The notes beneath the pieces were generated by a model. The model saw nothing but the letters and a program-made list of their open reading frames with translations, was not told where the DNA came from and did not search any database. This document shows, piece after piece, positions 32,749 through 41,998 of a DNA stretch of 64,000 bases. Both the position numbers and the translations under genes were made by a program. Positions within the stretch are counted from its first letter, which is position 1; each line of letters starts with the position of its first letter. The DNA comes from Sphingobium sp. BYY-5 (lineage in GTDB: Bacteria; Pseudomonadota; Alphaproteobacteria; Sphingomonadales; Sphingomonadaceae): assembly GCF_022758885.1 (NCBI RefSeq), contig NZ_JALEBH010000001.1, forward strand, positions 2,635,501 to 2,699,500, read 5' to 3'.

Positions 32749-32866
32749 CTAACAGCAAAAAGGCCAAATAATTGGTCAGTACAACTGTCCTATATGCCAG
32801 AATCCACGTGACTCCGTGAACGTTCCTGCTATGCGCGCTTCAGCAACATAGACAGGGACGCTGGTC

Positions 32867-34312
32867 ATGGCCGATAATCCGATGCTGAAATTCGTGGGCA
32901 AGGCGCAGGTCTACCCGGAAAAGCGCGCCGCCGAGGATCGCGCCGAGGATTTCCTGGAAATCAGCCGCAGTTTCATCGTGGACAAGGCGGAGGAGCAGGC
33001 GTCGCGCTGTTCGCAGTGCGGCGTGCCTTATTGTTCGACTCATTGCCCGCTGCACAATCATATCCCGGACTGGTTGCGCCTGACCGCCGAGGGCCGGTTG
33101 CGCGAAGCCTATGAGCTGAGCAACCTCACCAGCACCATGCCGGAAATCTGCGGCCGCATCTGCCCGCAGGACCGGCTGTGCGAGGGCAATTGCGTCATCG
33201 AATTTTCCGGCCACGGCGCCGTCACCATCGGTTCGGTAGAAAAATACATCACCGACACCGCCTGGAAGGAAGGCTGGGTCGAGCCGCTGGTCGCAGGTAG
33301 CCCCACCGGCCAGTCGGTCGGTATCATCGGCGCAGGGCCGGCGGGTCTCACCACCGCCGAATATCTGCGTGTCGCGGGTTATGAGGTGCATGTCTACGAC
33401 CGGCACGACCGCGCCGGTGGCTTGTTGACCTATGGCATTCCCGGCTTCAAGCTGGAGAAGGATGTGGTCATGCGCCGTATCCAGCGCCTCAAGGATGGCG
33501 GCATCATCTTCCACGAGAGCTTCGAGGTGGGTCGCGACGCGACGCTGGAGCAATTGCGCGAAAAGCATGACGCGGTCCTGATCGCCACCGGCGTCTACAA
33601 GCCGCGCGACATCCGCGCGCCGGGCGTCGGCGCGCCGGGCGTGGTCAAGGCGCTCGACTATCTGACCGCATCCAACAAGGCGGGTTTCGGCGATGCCGTG
33701 CCCAGCCATGAGGACGGCACGCTGCTGGCGACGGGCAAGAAGGTCGTCGTCATCGGCGGTGGCGACACGGCGATGGACTGCGTCCGCACCGCGATCCGTC
33801 AGGGGGCGACCTCGGTCAAGTGCCTCTACCGCCGCGATCGTGGCAATATGCCCGGATCGCAACGCGAGGTCGCCAATGCCGAGGAGGAAGGCGTCGAGTT
33901 CGTCTGGCTGACCGCGCCGATCGCGTTCGAAGGCACGGAACATGTCACCGGCGTCAAGGTGACGAAGATGCGCCTGGGTCAGCCCGACGCATCGGGCCGC
34001 CGCGCGCCGGAGCCTGATCCGGGCAGCGAACATACGCTGGAGGCCGATCTGGTCATCAAGGCGCTGGGCTATGATCCGGAGGAACTGCCCCGGCTGTTCG
34101 GTTCGGAAGACCTGTCCGTCACCCGCTGGGGTACGCTGCGCGTCGATCATAAGACCATGATGACCAGCGTCGACGGTGTGTTCGCGGCGGGCGACATCGT
34201 GCGCGGCGCATCGCTGGTGGTCTGGGCGATCCGCGACGGCCGCGATGTCACCGACCATATGCACAAATATCTGAAGGCCAAGGCCAAGGTGGGCGAGAGG
34301 GTCGCAGCATGA
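32867..34312 (+). CDS. gltD: Glutamate synthase (NADPH) small subunit
   Basis: A 481-residue protein. N-terminal cysteines for two [4Fe-4S] clusters are in SRCSQCGVPYCSTHCPLHN and EICGRICPQDRLCEGNC. GIIGAGPAGLTTAEYL binds FAD and VVVIGGGDTAMDCVRTA binds NADPH; GVFAAGDIVRGASLVVWAIRDGRD closes the FAD site. It feeds electrons to GltB for making glutamate from 2-oxoglutarate and glutamine. Its stop overlaps the DUF2059 gene start (ATGA), so gltD, DUF2059 and gltB are one unit. Confidence 0.97.
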   Translation: MADNPMLKFVGKAQVYPEKRAAEDRAEDFLEISRSFIVDKAEEQASRCSQCGVPYCSTHCPLHNHIPDWLRLTAEGRLREAYELSNLTSTMPEICGRICPQDRLCEGNCVIEFSGHGAVTIGSVEKYITDTAWKEGWVEPLVAGSPTGQSVGIIGAGPAGLTTAEYLRVAGYEVHVYDRHDRAGGLLTYGIPGFKLEKDVVMRRIQRLKDGGIIFHESFEVGRDATLEQLREKHDAVLIATGVYKPRDIRAPGVGAPGVVKALDYLTASNKAGFGDAVPSHEDGTLLATGKKVVVIGGGDTAMDCVRTAIRQGATSVKCLYRRDRGNMPGSQREVANAEEEGVEFVWLTAPIAFEGTEHVTGVKVTKMRLGQPDASGRRAPEPDPGSEHTLEADLVIKALGYDPEELPRLFGSEDLSVTRWGTLRVDHKTMMTSVDGVFAAGDIVRGASLVVWAIRDGRDVTDHMHKYLKAKAKVGERVAA

Positions 34313-35064
34313 AAACGCTGTTGAAGAGCGGCCTGATCAGCCTGACGCTGGCGTCGGCCATGCCCGCTGCCCTGGCGCAGGAGAAGCCCGCGTCCGCCCC
34401 GGTGGCGGCAGCCGATCCCGCGCGCGTCGCGGCGGCGCGACCGGTGGTCGAAAAGCTGTTCCCGGTCGGCACCTACAGGCGGATGCTGGGTGAAACCATG
34501 TCCAAGATGATGGACGGGATGATGGGCAACATGATGAAGATGCCGATCGCCCAGATCGCCAGCATGAGCGGCGTGGCCGCCGACAAGCTGACCGGCATGA
34601 GCCAGGCTTCGCTGGAAGAGGTCAGCACGATCGTCGACCCGCATTTCCGTGAGCGCACCAAGCTGGGCATGGACGCTATGATGGCGGGCATGGCCGACAT
34701 CATGAACGATTTCGAACCCAATGTGCGCGAGGCGCTGATCCGCGCCTATGCCCGCAAGTTCGACGTCCGGCAGCTTGGGGAGATCAACGCCTTTTTCATC
34801 ACGCCCACCGGCAACAAGTTCGCCAGCGATTATATGTCGATGTTCATGGACCCCGACATCATGGGCGAGATGCAGGCGCTGATGCCGCAGATGATGAAGA
34901 AGATGCCAGAACTGGCCGAGCGCGCGAGGAAGGCCGCTGACAGCCTGCCGCCGCCGCGCAAGATCTCCGACCTGTCGAAGGCGGAAAAGGATAAACTGGC
35001 CCAGTTGCTGGGCGTGAAGGCCAATGAGCTGAACAACAGCCATGCCGGGGAAGGAACCGAATGA
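34309..35064 (+). CDS. Exported DUF2059 protein inside the gltD-gltB operon
   Basis: A 251-residue protein with signal peptide MKTLLKSGLISLTLASAMPAALA, cleavage near residue 23. The DUF2059-like part (about 145-215) reads ALIRAYARKFDVRQLGEINAFFITPTGNKFASDYM; around it is a Met-rich stretch (MSKMMDGMMGNMMKMPI). No enzymatic motif is evident. It overlaps gltD and gltB by four bases each, so it must be made along with glutamate synthase even though it is destined for the periplasm. Function unknown. Confidence 0.85.
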   Translation: MKTLLKSGLISLTLASAMPAALAQEKPASAPVAAADPARVAAARPVVEKLFPVGTYRRMLGETMSKMMDGMMGNMMKMPIAQIASMSGVAADKLTGMSQASLEEVSTIVDPHFRERTKLGMDAMMAGMADIMNDFEPNVREALIRAYARKFDVRQLGEINAFFITPTGNKFASDYMSMFMDPDIMGEMQALMPQMMKKMPELAERARKAADSLPPPRKISDLSKAEKDKLAQLLGVKANELNNSHAGEGTE

Positions 35065-38000
35065 TGACCGATCAGATGCACTTCATGGCCAGCCCGGAAG
35101 AACGTGCGCGGATCGCCGCCGAGGGCATGTATCATCCTGAGATGGAGGGCGATGCCTGTGGCGTCGGCCTGGTCGCGGCGACCGATGGGCGTCCCAGCCG
35201 CCGCGTGGTCGCCAGCGCGATCGATGCGCTCAAGGCCGTGTGGCACCGTGGCGCCGTCGATGCCGATGGCAAGACCGGGGACGGCGCGGGCATCCATGTC
35301 GACCTGCCGGTCCGTTTTTTCGACGACTGCATCGCCGACAGCGGACACAAGCCGCTGCCCAACCGCCTGGCCGTCGGCATGGTCTTCCTGCCGCGCACCG
35401 ACCTTAGCGCGCAGGAAACCTGCCGCACCATCGTCGAGGCGGAGATCATCGACGCGGGCTACACCATCTATGGCTGGCGCCAGGTGCCGGTCGACGTGTC
35501 CGTCATCGGCGAGAAGGCGCAGCGCACGCGGCCCGAGATCGAGCAGATCATGATCGCCGGCCCGATGCCGGAAGAACGCGACATGGCCGAGTTCGAGAAG
35601 GATCTCTACCTGATCCGCCGCCGCATCGAGAAGAAGGCGATCGCCGCGCAGATCAACGACTTCTACATCTGCTCGCTGTCCTGCCGCTCGATCATCTACA
35701 AGGGGCTGTTCCTCGCCGAATCGCTGTCCGTCTTTTACCCCGATCTGCAGGACGAGCGGTTCGAGAGCCGCGTCGCCATCTTCCACCAGCGCTATTCGAC
35801 CAACACCTTCCCGCAATGGTGGCTGGCCCAGCCCTTCCGGACCCTGGCGCATAATGGCGAGATCAACACGATCCGCGGCAACCAGAACTGGATGAAGAGC
35901 CACGAGATCAAGATGGCCAGCATCGCCTTTGGCGAGCAGTCGGAGGACATCAAGCCCGTGATCCCGGCGGGTGCATCCGACACCGCCGCATTGGATGCCG
36001 TGTTCGAGGCGATCTGCCGTTCGGGCCGCGATGCGCCGACCGCCAAGCTGATGCTGGTGCCCGAAGCCTGGCAGGCGGACAGCGCCGAACTGCCCAAGGC
36101 CCATGCCGATATGTATGAATATCTGGCCAGCGTGATGGAGCCGTGGGACGGCCCGGCCGCGCTGGCGATGACCGATGGCCGCTGGGTCGTGGCGGGGGTC
36201 GACCGCAACGCATTGCGTCCGCTGCGCTACACGCTGACCGGTGACAATCTGCTGATCGTGGGATCGGAAACCGGCATGGTGGTCGTGCCGGAAACCACCA
36301 TCGTCAGGAAAGGTCGCATGGGTCCGGGCCAGATGATCGCGATCGATTTGCTGGAAGGCGAGATCTACGACGATCGCGGGATCAAGGACCGGATCGCGGG
36401 TGAGCGCCCCTATGGCGACCTCATCAAGGATTTCCTCGACATGGGCGACCTGCCCGACGCGCCGACCGCCCTGCCCGCATGGGACAAGGCGGAGCTGACG
36501 CGCCGTCAGGTGGCGGCGAACATGACGCTGGAGGATATGGAGCTGATCCTGGCCCCCATGGTGGAGGATGCCAAGGAAGCCATCGGTTCCATGGGCGACG
36601 ATACGCCGCTGGCCGTCATTTCCGACAAGCCGCGCACGATCAGTCATTTCTTCCGCCAGAATTTCAGCCAGGTCACCAACCCGCCGATCGATTCGCTGCG
36701 CGAACGGCATGTGATGAGCCTCAAGACCCGCTTTTCCAACCTCCACAACATCCTGGAGCAGGACAAGCGGAACAGCCATGTGCTGGTGCTGGATTCGCCG
36801 GTGCTGACCAGCGCCGAATGGGCGCGGCTCAAGGCCTATTTCGGCCCGGCCGTGGCGGAAATCGACTGCACCTTTCCGGCGCAGGGCGGGCAGGAGCAGT
36901 TGCGCGCCGCCATTGCCCGCATCCGGGAGGAAGCCGAACAGGCGGTGCGTGAAGGCCGCAGCGAACTGTTCCTGACCGACGAGCATGTCGGGCCGGATCG
37001 CATCGCGATCGCCGGCGTGCTGGCGGCCGCAGCAGTGCATACGCATCTGGTGCGCAAGGGGTTGCGTTCCTATGCGTCGATCAACATCCGCTGCGCCGAG
37101 GCGCTGGATACGCATTATTTCGCGGTGCTGATCGGCGTCGGTGCGACTACGGTGAACGCCTATCTTGCCGAAGCAAGCATCGCGGACCGTCATGCGCGCG
37201 GCCTGTTCGGATCGCTGACCCTGGACGAATGTTTCGAGCGCCAGCGGACCGCGATCAACGAAGGCCTGCTCAAGATCATGTCCAAAATGGGCATCGCGGT
37301 CATCAGCAGCTATCGCGGCGGCTATAATTTCGAAGCGGTGGGTCTGTCCCGCGCGCTGGTGAACGACCTGTTCCCCGGAATGCCCGCCAAGATTTCGGGC
37401 GAGGGCTATGCCTCGCTCCACTATTCCGCGATGCTGCGCCATGAAAAGGCGCATGACAGCGCGGTGGTGCGCCTGCCCGTCGGCGGCTTCTATCGCCAGC
37501 GCAACGGTGGCGAGGCCCATGCCTATTCCGCGCAACTGATGCACCTGTTGCAGACGGCGGTCGCGACCGACAGCTATTCGACCTATCTGCAATTCTCGCG
37601 CGGCGTGCGCGATCTGCCGCCGGTCTATCTGCGCGACCTGATGGAGTTCAACTTCGCCCGCGAAGCCGTGCCGATCGATGAGGTGGAGGCCACCACGGAA
37701 ATCCGCAAGCGCTTCGTGACGCCGGGCATGTCGCTGGGCGCGCTCAGCCCCGAAGCGCACGAGACGCTGGCGATCGCGATGAACCGCATCGGCGCCAAGG
37801 CGGTGTCGGGCGAAGGCGGCGAGGATGCGAACCGCTTCAAGCCCTATGAAAATGGCGACAACGCCAATTCGGTCATCAAGCAGATCGCGTCCGGCCGCTT
37901 CGGCGTCCATGCCGAATATCTGGGATCGGCCGAGGAGATCGAGATCAAGGTCGCGCAGGGCGCCAAGCCCGGCGAGGGCGGCCAGTTGCCCGGTTTCAAG

Positions 38001-39605
38001 GTGACGGAGTTCATCGCCAAGCTGCGCCATTCGACGCCCGGCGTGACGTTGATCTCACCGCCGCCGCACCATGACATCTATTCGATCGAGGATCTGGCGC
38101 AGCTCATCTACGACTGCAAGCAGATCAACCCGCGCGCGCGGGTCTGCGTCAAGCTGGTCAGCCAGGCCGGCATCGGCACGGTCGCGGCGGGCGTGGCGAA
38201 GGCTCATGCCGACGTCATCCTGGTCGCGGGCCATGTCGGCGGCACCGGCGCGTCGCCCCAGACGTCGATCAAATATGCGGGCACGCCCTGGGAAATGGGC
38301 CTGTCCGAAGCGAACCAGGTGCTGACCCTCAACGGCCTGCGCCATCGGGTGAAGCTGCGCACGGACGGCGGCCTCAAGACCGGGCGCGATATCGTGATCG
38401 CGGCGATCCTGGGCGCCGAGGAGTTTGGCATCGGCACGTTGTCGCTGGTCGCCATGGGCTGCATCATGGTGCGCCAGTGCCATTCGAACACCTGCCCGGT
38501 GGGCGTGTGCGTGCAGGATGAAAAGCTGCGGGCGAAGTTCACCGGCACGCCGGAGAAGGTCATCAACCTGATGACCTTCATCGCGGAGGAAGTGCGCGAA
38601 GTGCTGGCACGGCTGGGCTATCGCAGCCTGGATGAGGTGATTGGCCGCACCGAATTGTTGAAGCAGGTCAATCGCGGCGCCGAGCATCTGGACGACCTCG
38701 ACCTGAACCCGATCCTCGCCAAGGTGGACGCCCCCGACGATCAGCGGCGGTTCAGCCTGACCGAAGGGCGCAATGCGGTGCCCGACAGCCTGGACGCGCA
38801 GATGATGCGCGACGCCAAGGCCGTGTTCGAGCGCGGTGAAAAGATGCAGCTCACCTATACGGTGCGCAACACGCATCGCGCGGTCGGTACGCGCCTGTCG
38901 GCAAAGATCACGGAAAAATTCGGCATGTCGACGCTGGCCGACGGGCATCTGACCGTGCGGCTGCGCGGCAGCGCGGGCCAGTCGCTGGGCGCGTTCCTGT
39001 GCAAGGGCATCAAGCTGGAAGTGTTCGGCGACGCCAATGACTATGTCGGCAAGGGATTGTCGGGCGGCATCATCTCGGTGCGCACGACCGTCTCCAGCCC
39101 GCTCTCGTCGAAGGACAACACCATCCTTGGCAACACCGTCCTCTACGGCGCGACCAGCGGCAAGCTGTTCGCGGCGGGGCAGGCGGGCGAGCGCTTTGCC
39201 GTGCGCAATTCGGGCGCGCAGGTCGTGGTCGAAGGCTGCGGCGCAAACGGATGCGAATATATGACTGGCGGCACGGCGGTCATCCTGGGCGAAACCGGCG
39301 CGAATTTCGGCGCGGGCATGACCGGCGGCATGGCCTTCATCCTGGACGAGGACGGCCGTTTCCCGACCCGTGCCAACCCGGAGAGCATCATCTGGCAGCG
39401 GCTGGAAAGCGCCCATTGGGAAACGGAACTGAAGGCGCTGATCGCCCAACATGCGGTGGCGACCGACAGCAAATGGTCGAACGCCATCCTGGACGATTGG
39501 GATCGCTGGCGCCGTTACTTCTGGCAGGTCTGCCCGAAGGAGATGATGGGGCGCCTCGCCCATCCGCTGAGCGATGCGCCCGCGCAGGTCGTGGCGGCTG
39601 AATAA
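35061..39605 (+). CDS. gltB: Glutamate synthase (NADPH) large subunit
   Basis: A 1514-residue protein of normal length. GDACGVGLVAATDG gives Cys33 as the mature N-terminal nucleophile of the class-II glutaminase domain after loss of a 32-residue propeptide. HQRYSTNTFPQWWLAQPFRTLAHNGEINTIRGN is the glutaminase loop. The central and FMN domains follow (GEGGEDANRFKPYENGDNANSVIKQIASGRFGVHAEYL; AGHVGGTGASPQTSIKYAGTPWE), with [3Fe-4S] cysteines in GCIMVRQCHSNTCPVGVCVQ, and the GXGXG beta-helix at the end (GANGCEYMTGGTAVILGETGANFGAGMTGG). Confidence 0.98.
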   Translation: MMTDQMHFMASPEERARIAAEGMYHPEMEGDACGVGLVAATDGRPSRRVVASAIDALKAVWHRGAVDADGKTGDGAGIHVDLPVRFFDDCIADSGHKPLPNRLAVGMVFLPRTDLSAQETCRTIVEAEIIDAGYTIYGWRQVPVDVSVIGEKAQRTRPEIEQIMIAGPMPEERDMAEFEKDLYLIRRRIEKKAIAAQINDFYICSLSCRSIIYKGLFLAESLSVFYPDLQDERFESRVAIFHQRYSTNTFPQWWLAQPFRTLAHNGEINTIRGNQNWMKSHEIKMASIAFGEQSEDIKPVIPAGASDTAALDAVFEAICRSGRDAPTAKLMLVPEAWQADSAELPKAHADMYEYLASVMEPWDGPAALAMTDGRWVVAGVDRNALRPLRYTLTGDNLLIVGSETGMVVVPETTIVRKGRMGPGQMIAIDLLEGEIYDDRGIKDRIAGERPYGDLIKDFLDMGDLPDAPTALPAWDKAELTRRQVAANMTLEDMELILAPMVEDAKEAIGSMGDDTPLAVISDKPRTISHFFRQNFSQVTNPPIDSLRERHVMSLKTRFSNLHNILEQDKRNSHVLVLDSPVLTSAEWARLKAYFGPAVAEIDCTFPAQGGQEQLRAAIARIREEAEQAVREGRSELFLTDEHVGPDRIAIAGVLAAAAVHTHLVRKGLRSYASINIRCAEALDTHYFAVLIGVGATTVNAYLAEASIADRHARGLFGSLTLDECFERQRTAINEGLLKIMSKMGIAVISSYRGGYNFEAVGLSRALVNDLFPGMPAKISGEGYASLHYSAMLRHEKAHDSAVVRLPVGGFYRQRNGGEAHAYSAQLMHLLQTAVATDSYSTYLQFSRGVRDLPPVYLRDLMEFNFAREAVPIDEVEATTEIRKRFVTPGMSLGALSPEAHETLAIAMNRIGAKAVSGEGGEDANRFKPYENGDNANSVIKQIASGRFGVHAEYLGSAEEIEIKVAQGAKPGEGGQLPGFKVTEFIAKLRHSTPGVTLISPPPHHDIYSIEDLAQLIYDCKQINPRARVCVKLVSQAGIGTVAAGVAKAHADVILVAGHVGGTGASPQTSIKYAGTPWEMGLSEANQVLTLNGLRHRVKLRTDGGLKTGRDIVIAAILGAEEFGIGTLSLVAMGCIMVRQCHSNTCPVGVCVQDEKLRAKFTGTPEKVINLMTFIAEEVREVLARLGYRSLDEVIGRTELLKQVNRGAEHLDDLDLNPILAKVDAPDDQRRFSLTEGRNAVPDSLDAQMMRDAKAVFERGEKMQLTYTVRNTHRAVGTRLSAKITEKFGMSTLADGHLTVRLRGSAGQSLGAFLCKGIKLEVFGDANDYVGKGLSGGIISVRTTVSSPLSSKDNTILGNTVLYGATSGKLFAAGQAGERFAVRNSGAQVVVEGCGANGCEYMTGGTAVILGETGANFGAGMTGGMAFILDEDGRFPTRANPESIIWQRLESAHWETELKALIAQHAVATDSKWSNAILDDWDRWRRYFWQVCPKEMMGRLAHPLSDAPAQVVAAE

Positions 39606-39608
39606 GCT

Positions 39609-40076
39609 TCATTGGGGGCTGGCCGGGGCGACGGGGAGCAGAGGTTCCTCATCGGCGTGGGCAGCCCCTTCCTGCGCCATTGCCACGCCCTCTTCGAATC
39701 GCGCGATACTGGCCGGAAGCGGATGGACGAGGGCGGGCGGCGCCTCCCGGATCGGAAGCGGCTCCGCTTCGGCCAGATAATCCTGTTCCACCGGATCAGG
39801 GCTTTCCGCGATCATGCTGTTGCCGGTCCACCTGGCCATGTCCGCGGCGGAGCGTCGTTCGGCCAGGGTCGGGCCGCAGCCGGTGCAGCGGATTGCGACC
39901 GGCGACATGGTGCTTGCTTCCACGGCATGGGGGGCATCGCCGCTGTCCGCTTGCTCATAGAAGCCGGTTGCGCGTTCCAGTGGTGATCGCTGGGCGCTGG
40001 TCACATAGCCGCCCAACGCCAGTCCCATGGCCGTTGCGGCGACCATCGTTATCGTCGACAGCATCCACAGTCGCAT
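39609..40076 (-). CDS. Hypothetical membrane-anchored protein with CxxC motif
   Basis: A 155-residue protein of unknown function, convergent with gltB three bases away. MRLWMLSTITMVAATAMGLALGGYVTSA is a single N-terminal membrane anchor or signal. A central segment AIRCTGCGPTLAERRSAADMARW has a CxxC pair and recalls sphingomonad hypothetical proteins. The rest is acidic and Pro-rich. The ATG at 40076 is preferred to one 30 codons upstream because it starts the hydrophobic segment. Confidence 0.7.
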   Translation of the reverse strand: MRLWMLSTITMVAATAMGLALGGYVTSAQRSPLERATGFYEQADSGDAPHAVEASTMSPVAIRCTGCGPTLAERRSAADMARWTGNSMIAESPDPVEQDYLAEAEPLPIREAPPALVHPLPASIARFEEGVAMAQEGAAHADEEPLLPVAPASPQ

Positions 40077-40228
40077 CGCTGCACTCCCTGGCCCTGTCCA
40101 CGGACGGGCCACGCCCCTTTTGCCACAATCATAACGCAGATGCAGATCGGTTGTTGCATGGGGCAAAAGCCTTTGCTAAGGGCCGCCTCCTACCAAGGCA
40201 CCGGCCCCGCCGGTTTCCCTCTGAATGT

Positions 40229-40315
40229 GCGGTCGTGGCGGAATTGGTAGACGCGCAACGTTGAGGTCGTTGTGGCCGAAAGGCCGTGGAAGTTCGAGTC
40301 TTCTCGACCGCACCA
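40229..40315 (+). tRNA. tRNA-Leu (anticodon GAG)
   Basis: An 87-base gene with acceptor arms GCGGTCG and CGACCGC, discriminator A and encoded CCA. The D-arm contains GAATTGGTAGACGC, the anticodon stem-loop is CAACG-TTGAGGT-CGTTG with anticodon GAG, a long variable arm (TGGCCGAAAGGCCG) is typical of class II tRNALeu, and the T-arm has GTTCGAGTC. Confidence 0.98.
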
Positions 40316-40460
40316 TTCATCCCCCGAAACAGGATATGCACTGCATCGGGCGGCGACTTCGTCGCTGCTCCATGATCGTGTCGGGATGCGTCGAGCAGGA
40401 AAAAGAGCGCCGGTCGCAATTGCGAGGCGCCCTTATACCTTTGGATGGCATCATATCGGA

Positions 40461-40555
40461 AGGGCGAGCCAAGCCCGCCCCTTGGCGTGGTGCTTCGAGG
40501 CTTTTTGAAAATGCGCGGAAGAGCGCATTTTGAGGCCGCACCGGCCCGTACCCCC
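40461..40555. repeat. Inverted-repeat element, partial relative of the one at 56433
   Basis: AAAATGCGC and GCGCATTTT pair around GGAAGA at 40508-40531. Flanking sequence GGTGCTTCGAGG and GAGGCCGCACC extends the stem imperfectly. The right flank CCGCACCGGCCCGTACCCCCA matches CCGCACTGGCCCACACCCCCA of the larger repeat. It fills the end of the 248-bp gap between tRNA-Leu and the EF-hand gene; the rest of the gap shows no gene. Confidence 0.65.
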
Positions 40556-40563
40556 AAAAACTC

Positions 40564-41052
40564 TTACCGGTCGGCCTTTTCCCGCGCCGCCTGCTGCCGC
40601 GCTGCCGTGGCGGCGGCGTCGGCGGCGGTCACGATGCCATCCTTGTCATTATCCTGCTCGGCAAAGGCACGCGCGCCCGATACGTCATATTCGGCTTGGG
40701 TCATCTTGCCGTCCCTGTCCTTGTCGAGCACAGCGAAGCGGACATGTGCCTGGCGGATCTGGCGCTGCCGTTCCTCCCCCTTCTTTTCCTCGGTGCGGTC
40801 GGAGGCGGCAAGCTGCTGTTCCAGCCGGTTGCGATATTCGCCGACATATTCCTCCTCCGATACCCAGCCGTCGCCATTGGCATCCGTGGCCTTGAAGCGC
40901 GCCAGCCGCCCGGCATCGAACTCGGCGCGTGTGACCTGGCCGTCATGATCGGCGTCATAGTCGCGGATGAAGGCGGACCCTTCGTGCGGGGCGGCGGCGG
41001 CCGTGCCGGCGATCGCCAGCAGGGCAGCGGTCAGGGGAAGCTGGATCTTCAT
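40564..41052 (-). CDS. Exported EF-hand calcium-binding protein
   Basis: A 162-residue protein with signal peptide MKIQLPLTAALLAIAGTAAAA. Four EF-hand loops are visible: DYDADHDGQVTRAEF, DANGDGWVSEEEY, DKDRDGKMTQAEY and the weaker DNDKDGIVTAAD. A charged helix (LAASDRTEEKKGEERQRQI) separates the pairs. It is probably a periplasmic Ca2+ sensor or buffer. It lies 32 bases after the DUF4198 gene on the same strand and may be co-transcribed. Confidence 0.88.
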   Translation of the reverse strand: MKIQLPLTAALLAIAGTAAAAPHEGSAFIRDYDADHDGQVTRAEFDAGRLARFKATDANGDGWVSEEEYVGEYRNRLEQQLAASDRTEEKKGEERQRQIRQAHVRFAVLDKDRDGKMTQAEYDVSGARAFAEQDNDKDGIVTAADAAATAARQQAAREKADR

Positions 41053-41084
41053 ATTGTCTCCGTCGAATGGAAGGGACGCGGCGC

Positions 41085-41873
41085 TCAGGCCGCGTCGAAG
41101 GTCAGGGTGTAGGTGTAGCTGCGATAGGGCGTTTCGGCCCCGGCCGGTGCCGGCCCGCGATGACGCACCAGGATCAGATAGGTGCCGGCATCTTCCGGCT
41201 TCAGGCTAAACCGGCCGTCGGCGCCGCTCCTGACCTGGGCCGCTACCTTGCGCCCGTCATACAGGCCGGCGCTGCGGAACAGGGTGATGTCGGCTTGTGG
41301 CAAGGGCTTGCCGTCGAACAGCAGCGCGAAGCGGGCGTCCGATCCCGCGACGATAGTGTTGGGATGGGTGATCGCCTGGATTTCCAGCCCCTTGCCAAGC
41401 GGTTTCAACGCCGTATCGGTCGGCTGGCCGCGCGTCACATAGGCTTCGGCCAGGGTCATGCTCTGTACATCGACCTGTTCGGCATTGGCGGGCGGCTCGC
41501 CGCCTTCGCCGCGCATCTGCCATGTGTCGCCCTGCCTGAACATCTTGCCCTTGCGCCCGGCGCGCTGGCCGGTGGTGACGCGATAGGTGCCGTTGGCGGG
41601 AATCGCCGCTTCGAAGATGCTGAGGTCGCGCAAATGGGTGACGGGGCCGATCGGCAGATCCGTCCCCTCCGGCCCGACCAGATGGAAGGGCGCGTCGCGC
41701 ATGGCGACTTCGGGCAGGAAGGCGTCCTCGGCGAAGGCGGACTGGACGGTGATATGGTCGCCCTTCCCCACGTCGAACAGGGTCGGCAGCACATAGGGCA
41801 TGTGCGCCTGGGCGACGGTGGCGCCGGTCAGCGTCAGCAGCAGGGCGGCGGCGCGGAATCGTGATGGTTTCAT
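41085..41873 (-). CDS. Exported DUF4198 protein
   Basis: A 262-residue protein with signal peptide MKPSRFRAAALLLTLTGATVAQAH. AHMPYVLPTLFDVGKGDHITVQSAFAEDAFLPEVAM and the carboxypeptidase-regulatory-like C-terminal domain (VRSGADGRFSLKPEDAGTYLILVRHRG) are typical of DUF4198, often found with metal-related TonB receptors. The mature protein begins with His, a possible metal ligand. Divergent from a TonB receptor across a Fur-like box, so it may assist uptake of the same metal or chelate. Confidence 0.82.
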   Translation of the reverse strand: MKPSRFRAAALLLTLTGATVAQAHMPYVLPTLFDVGKGDHITVQSAFAEDAFLPEVAMRDAPFHLVGPEGTDLPIGPVTHLRDLSIFEAAIPANGTYRVTTGQRAGRKGKMFRQGDTWQMRGEGGEPPANAEQVDVQSMTLAEAYVTRGQPTDTALKPLGKGLEIQAITHPNTIVAGSDARFALLFDGKPLPQADITLFRSAGLYDGRKVAAQVRSGADGRFSLKPEDAGTYLILVRHRGPAPAGAETPYRSYTYTLTFDAA

Positions 41874-41903
41874 AGATACCCCTTTCTGCCTCGGCAGCTA
41901 ACT

Positions 41904-41923
41904 CTAATGAGACTCACTTGCAA
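41904..41923. promoter_or_regulatory. Fur-like box between DUF4198 and the TonB receptor
   Basis: CTAATGAGACTCACTTGCAA, read on the other strand TTGCAAGTGAGTCTCATTAG, matches the alphaproteobacterial Fur/iron-box pattern (TGCAA-TGAGANTCATT-like) with a few mismatches. ATATCATT follows at 41924. Its placement in the divergent promoter region supports iron control of both sides. Confidence 0.5.
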
Positions 41924-41998
41924 TATCATTTCTAGCTGCTAGGTGCGAGGCCATTCGGGCGATCAACGTCCATCGCTTTGCCTACAGGGGGCCGCACA

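Noticed and set aside
34830..38030. 1066-codon open frame opposite gltB
   Set aside because: It is antisense to a full-length, motif-complete glutamate synthase gene. GC-rich coding DNA commonly leaves long open antisense frames; the translation is low-complexity in His/Arg/Asp with no domain.
40229..40315. tRNA-Leu as an attachment site of an integrated island
   Set aside because: No integrase gene, no duplicated tRNA 3' end and no phage or plasmid genes are seen nearby.
41904..41930. Promoter for a small RNA in the Fur-box region
   Set aside because: No terminator-like hairpin with a T-run is found in the 125-bp gap, so there is no support for a separate RNA gene.
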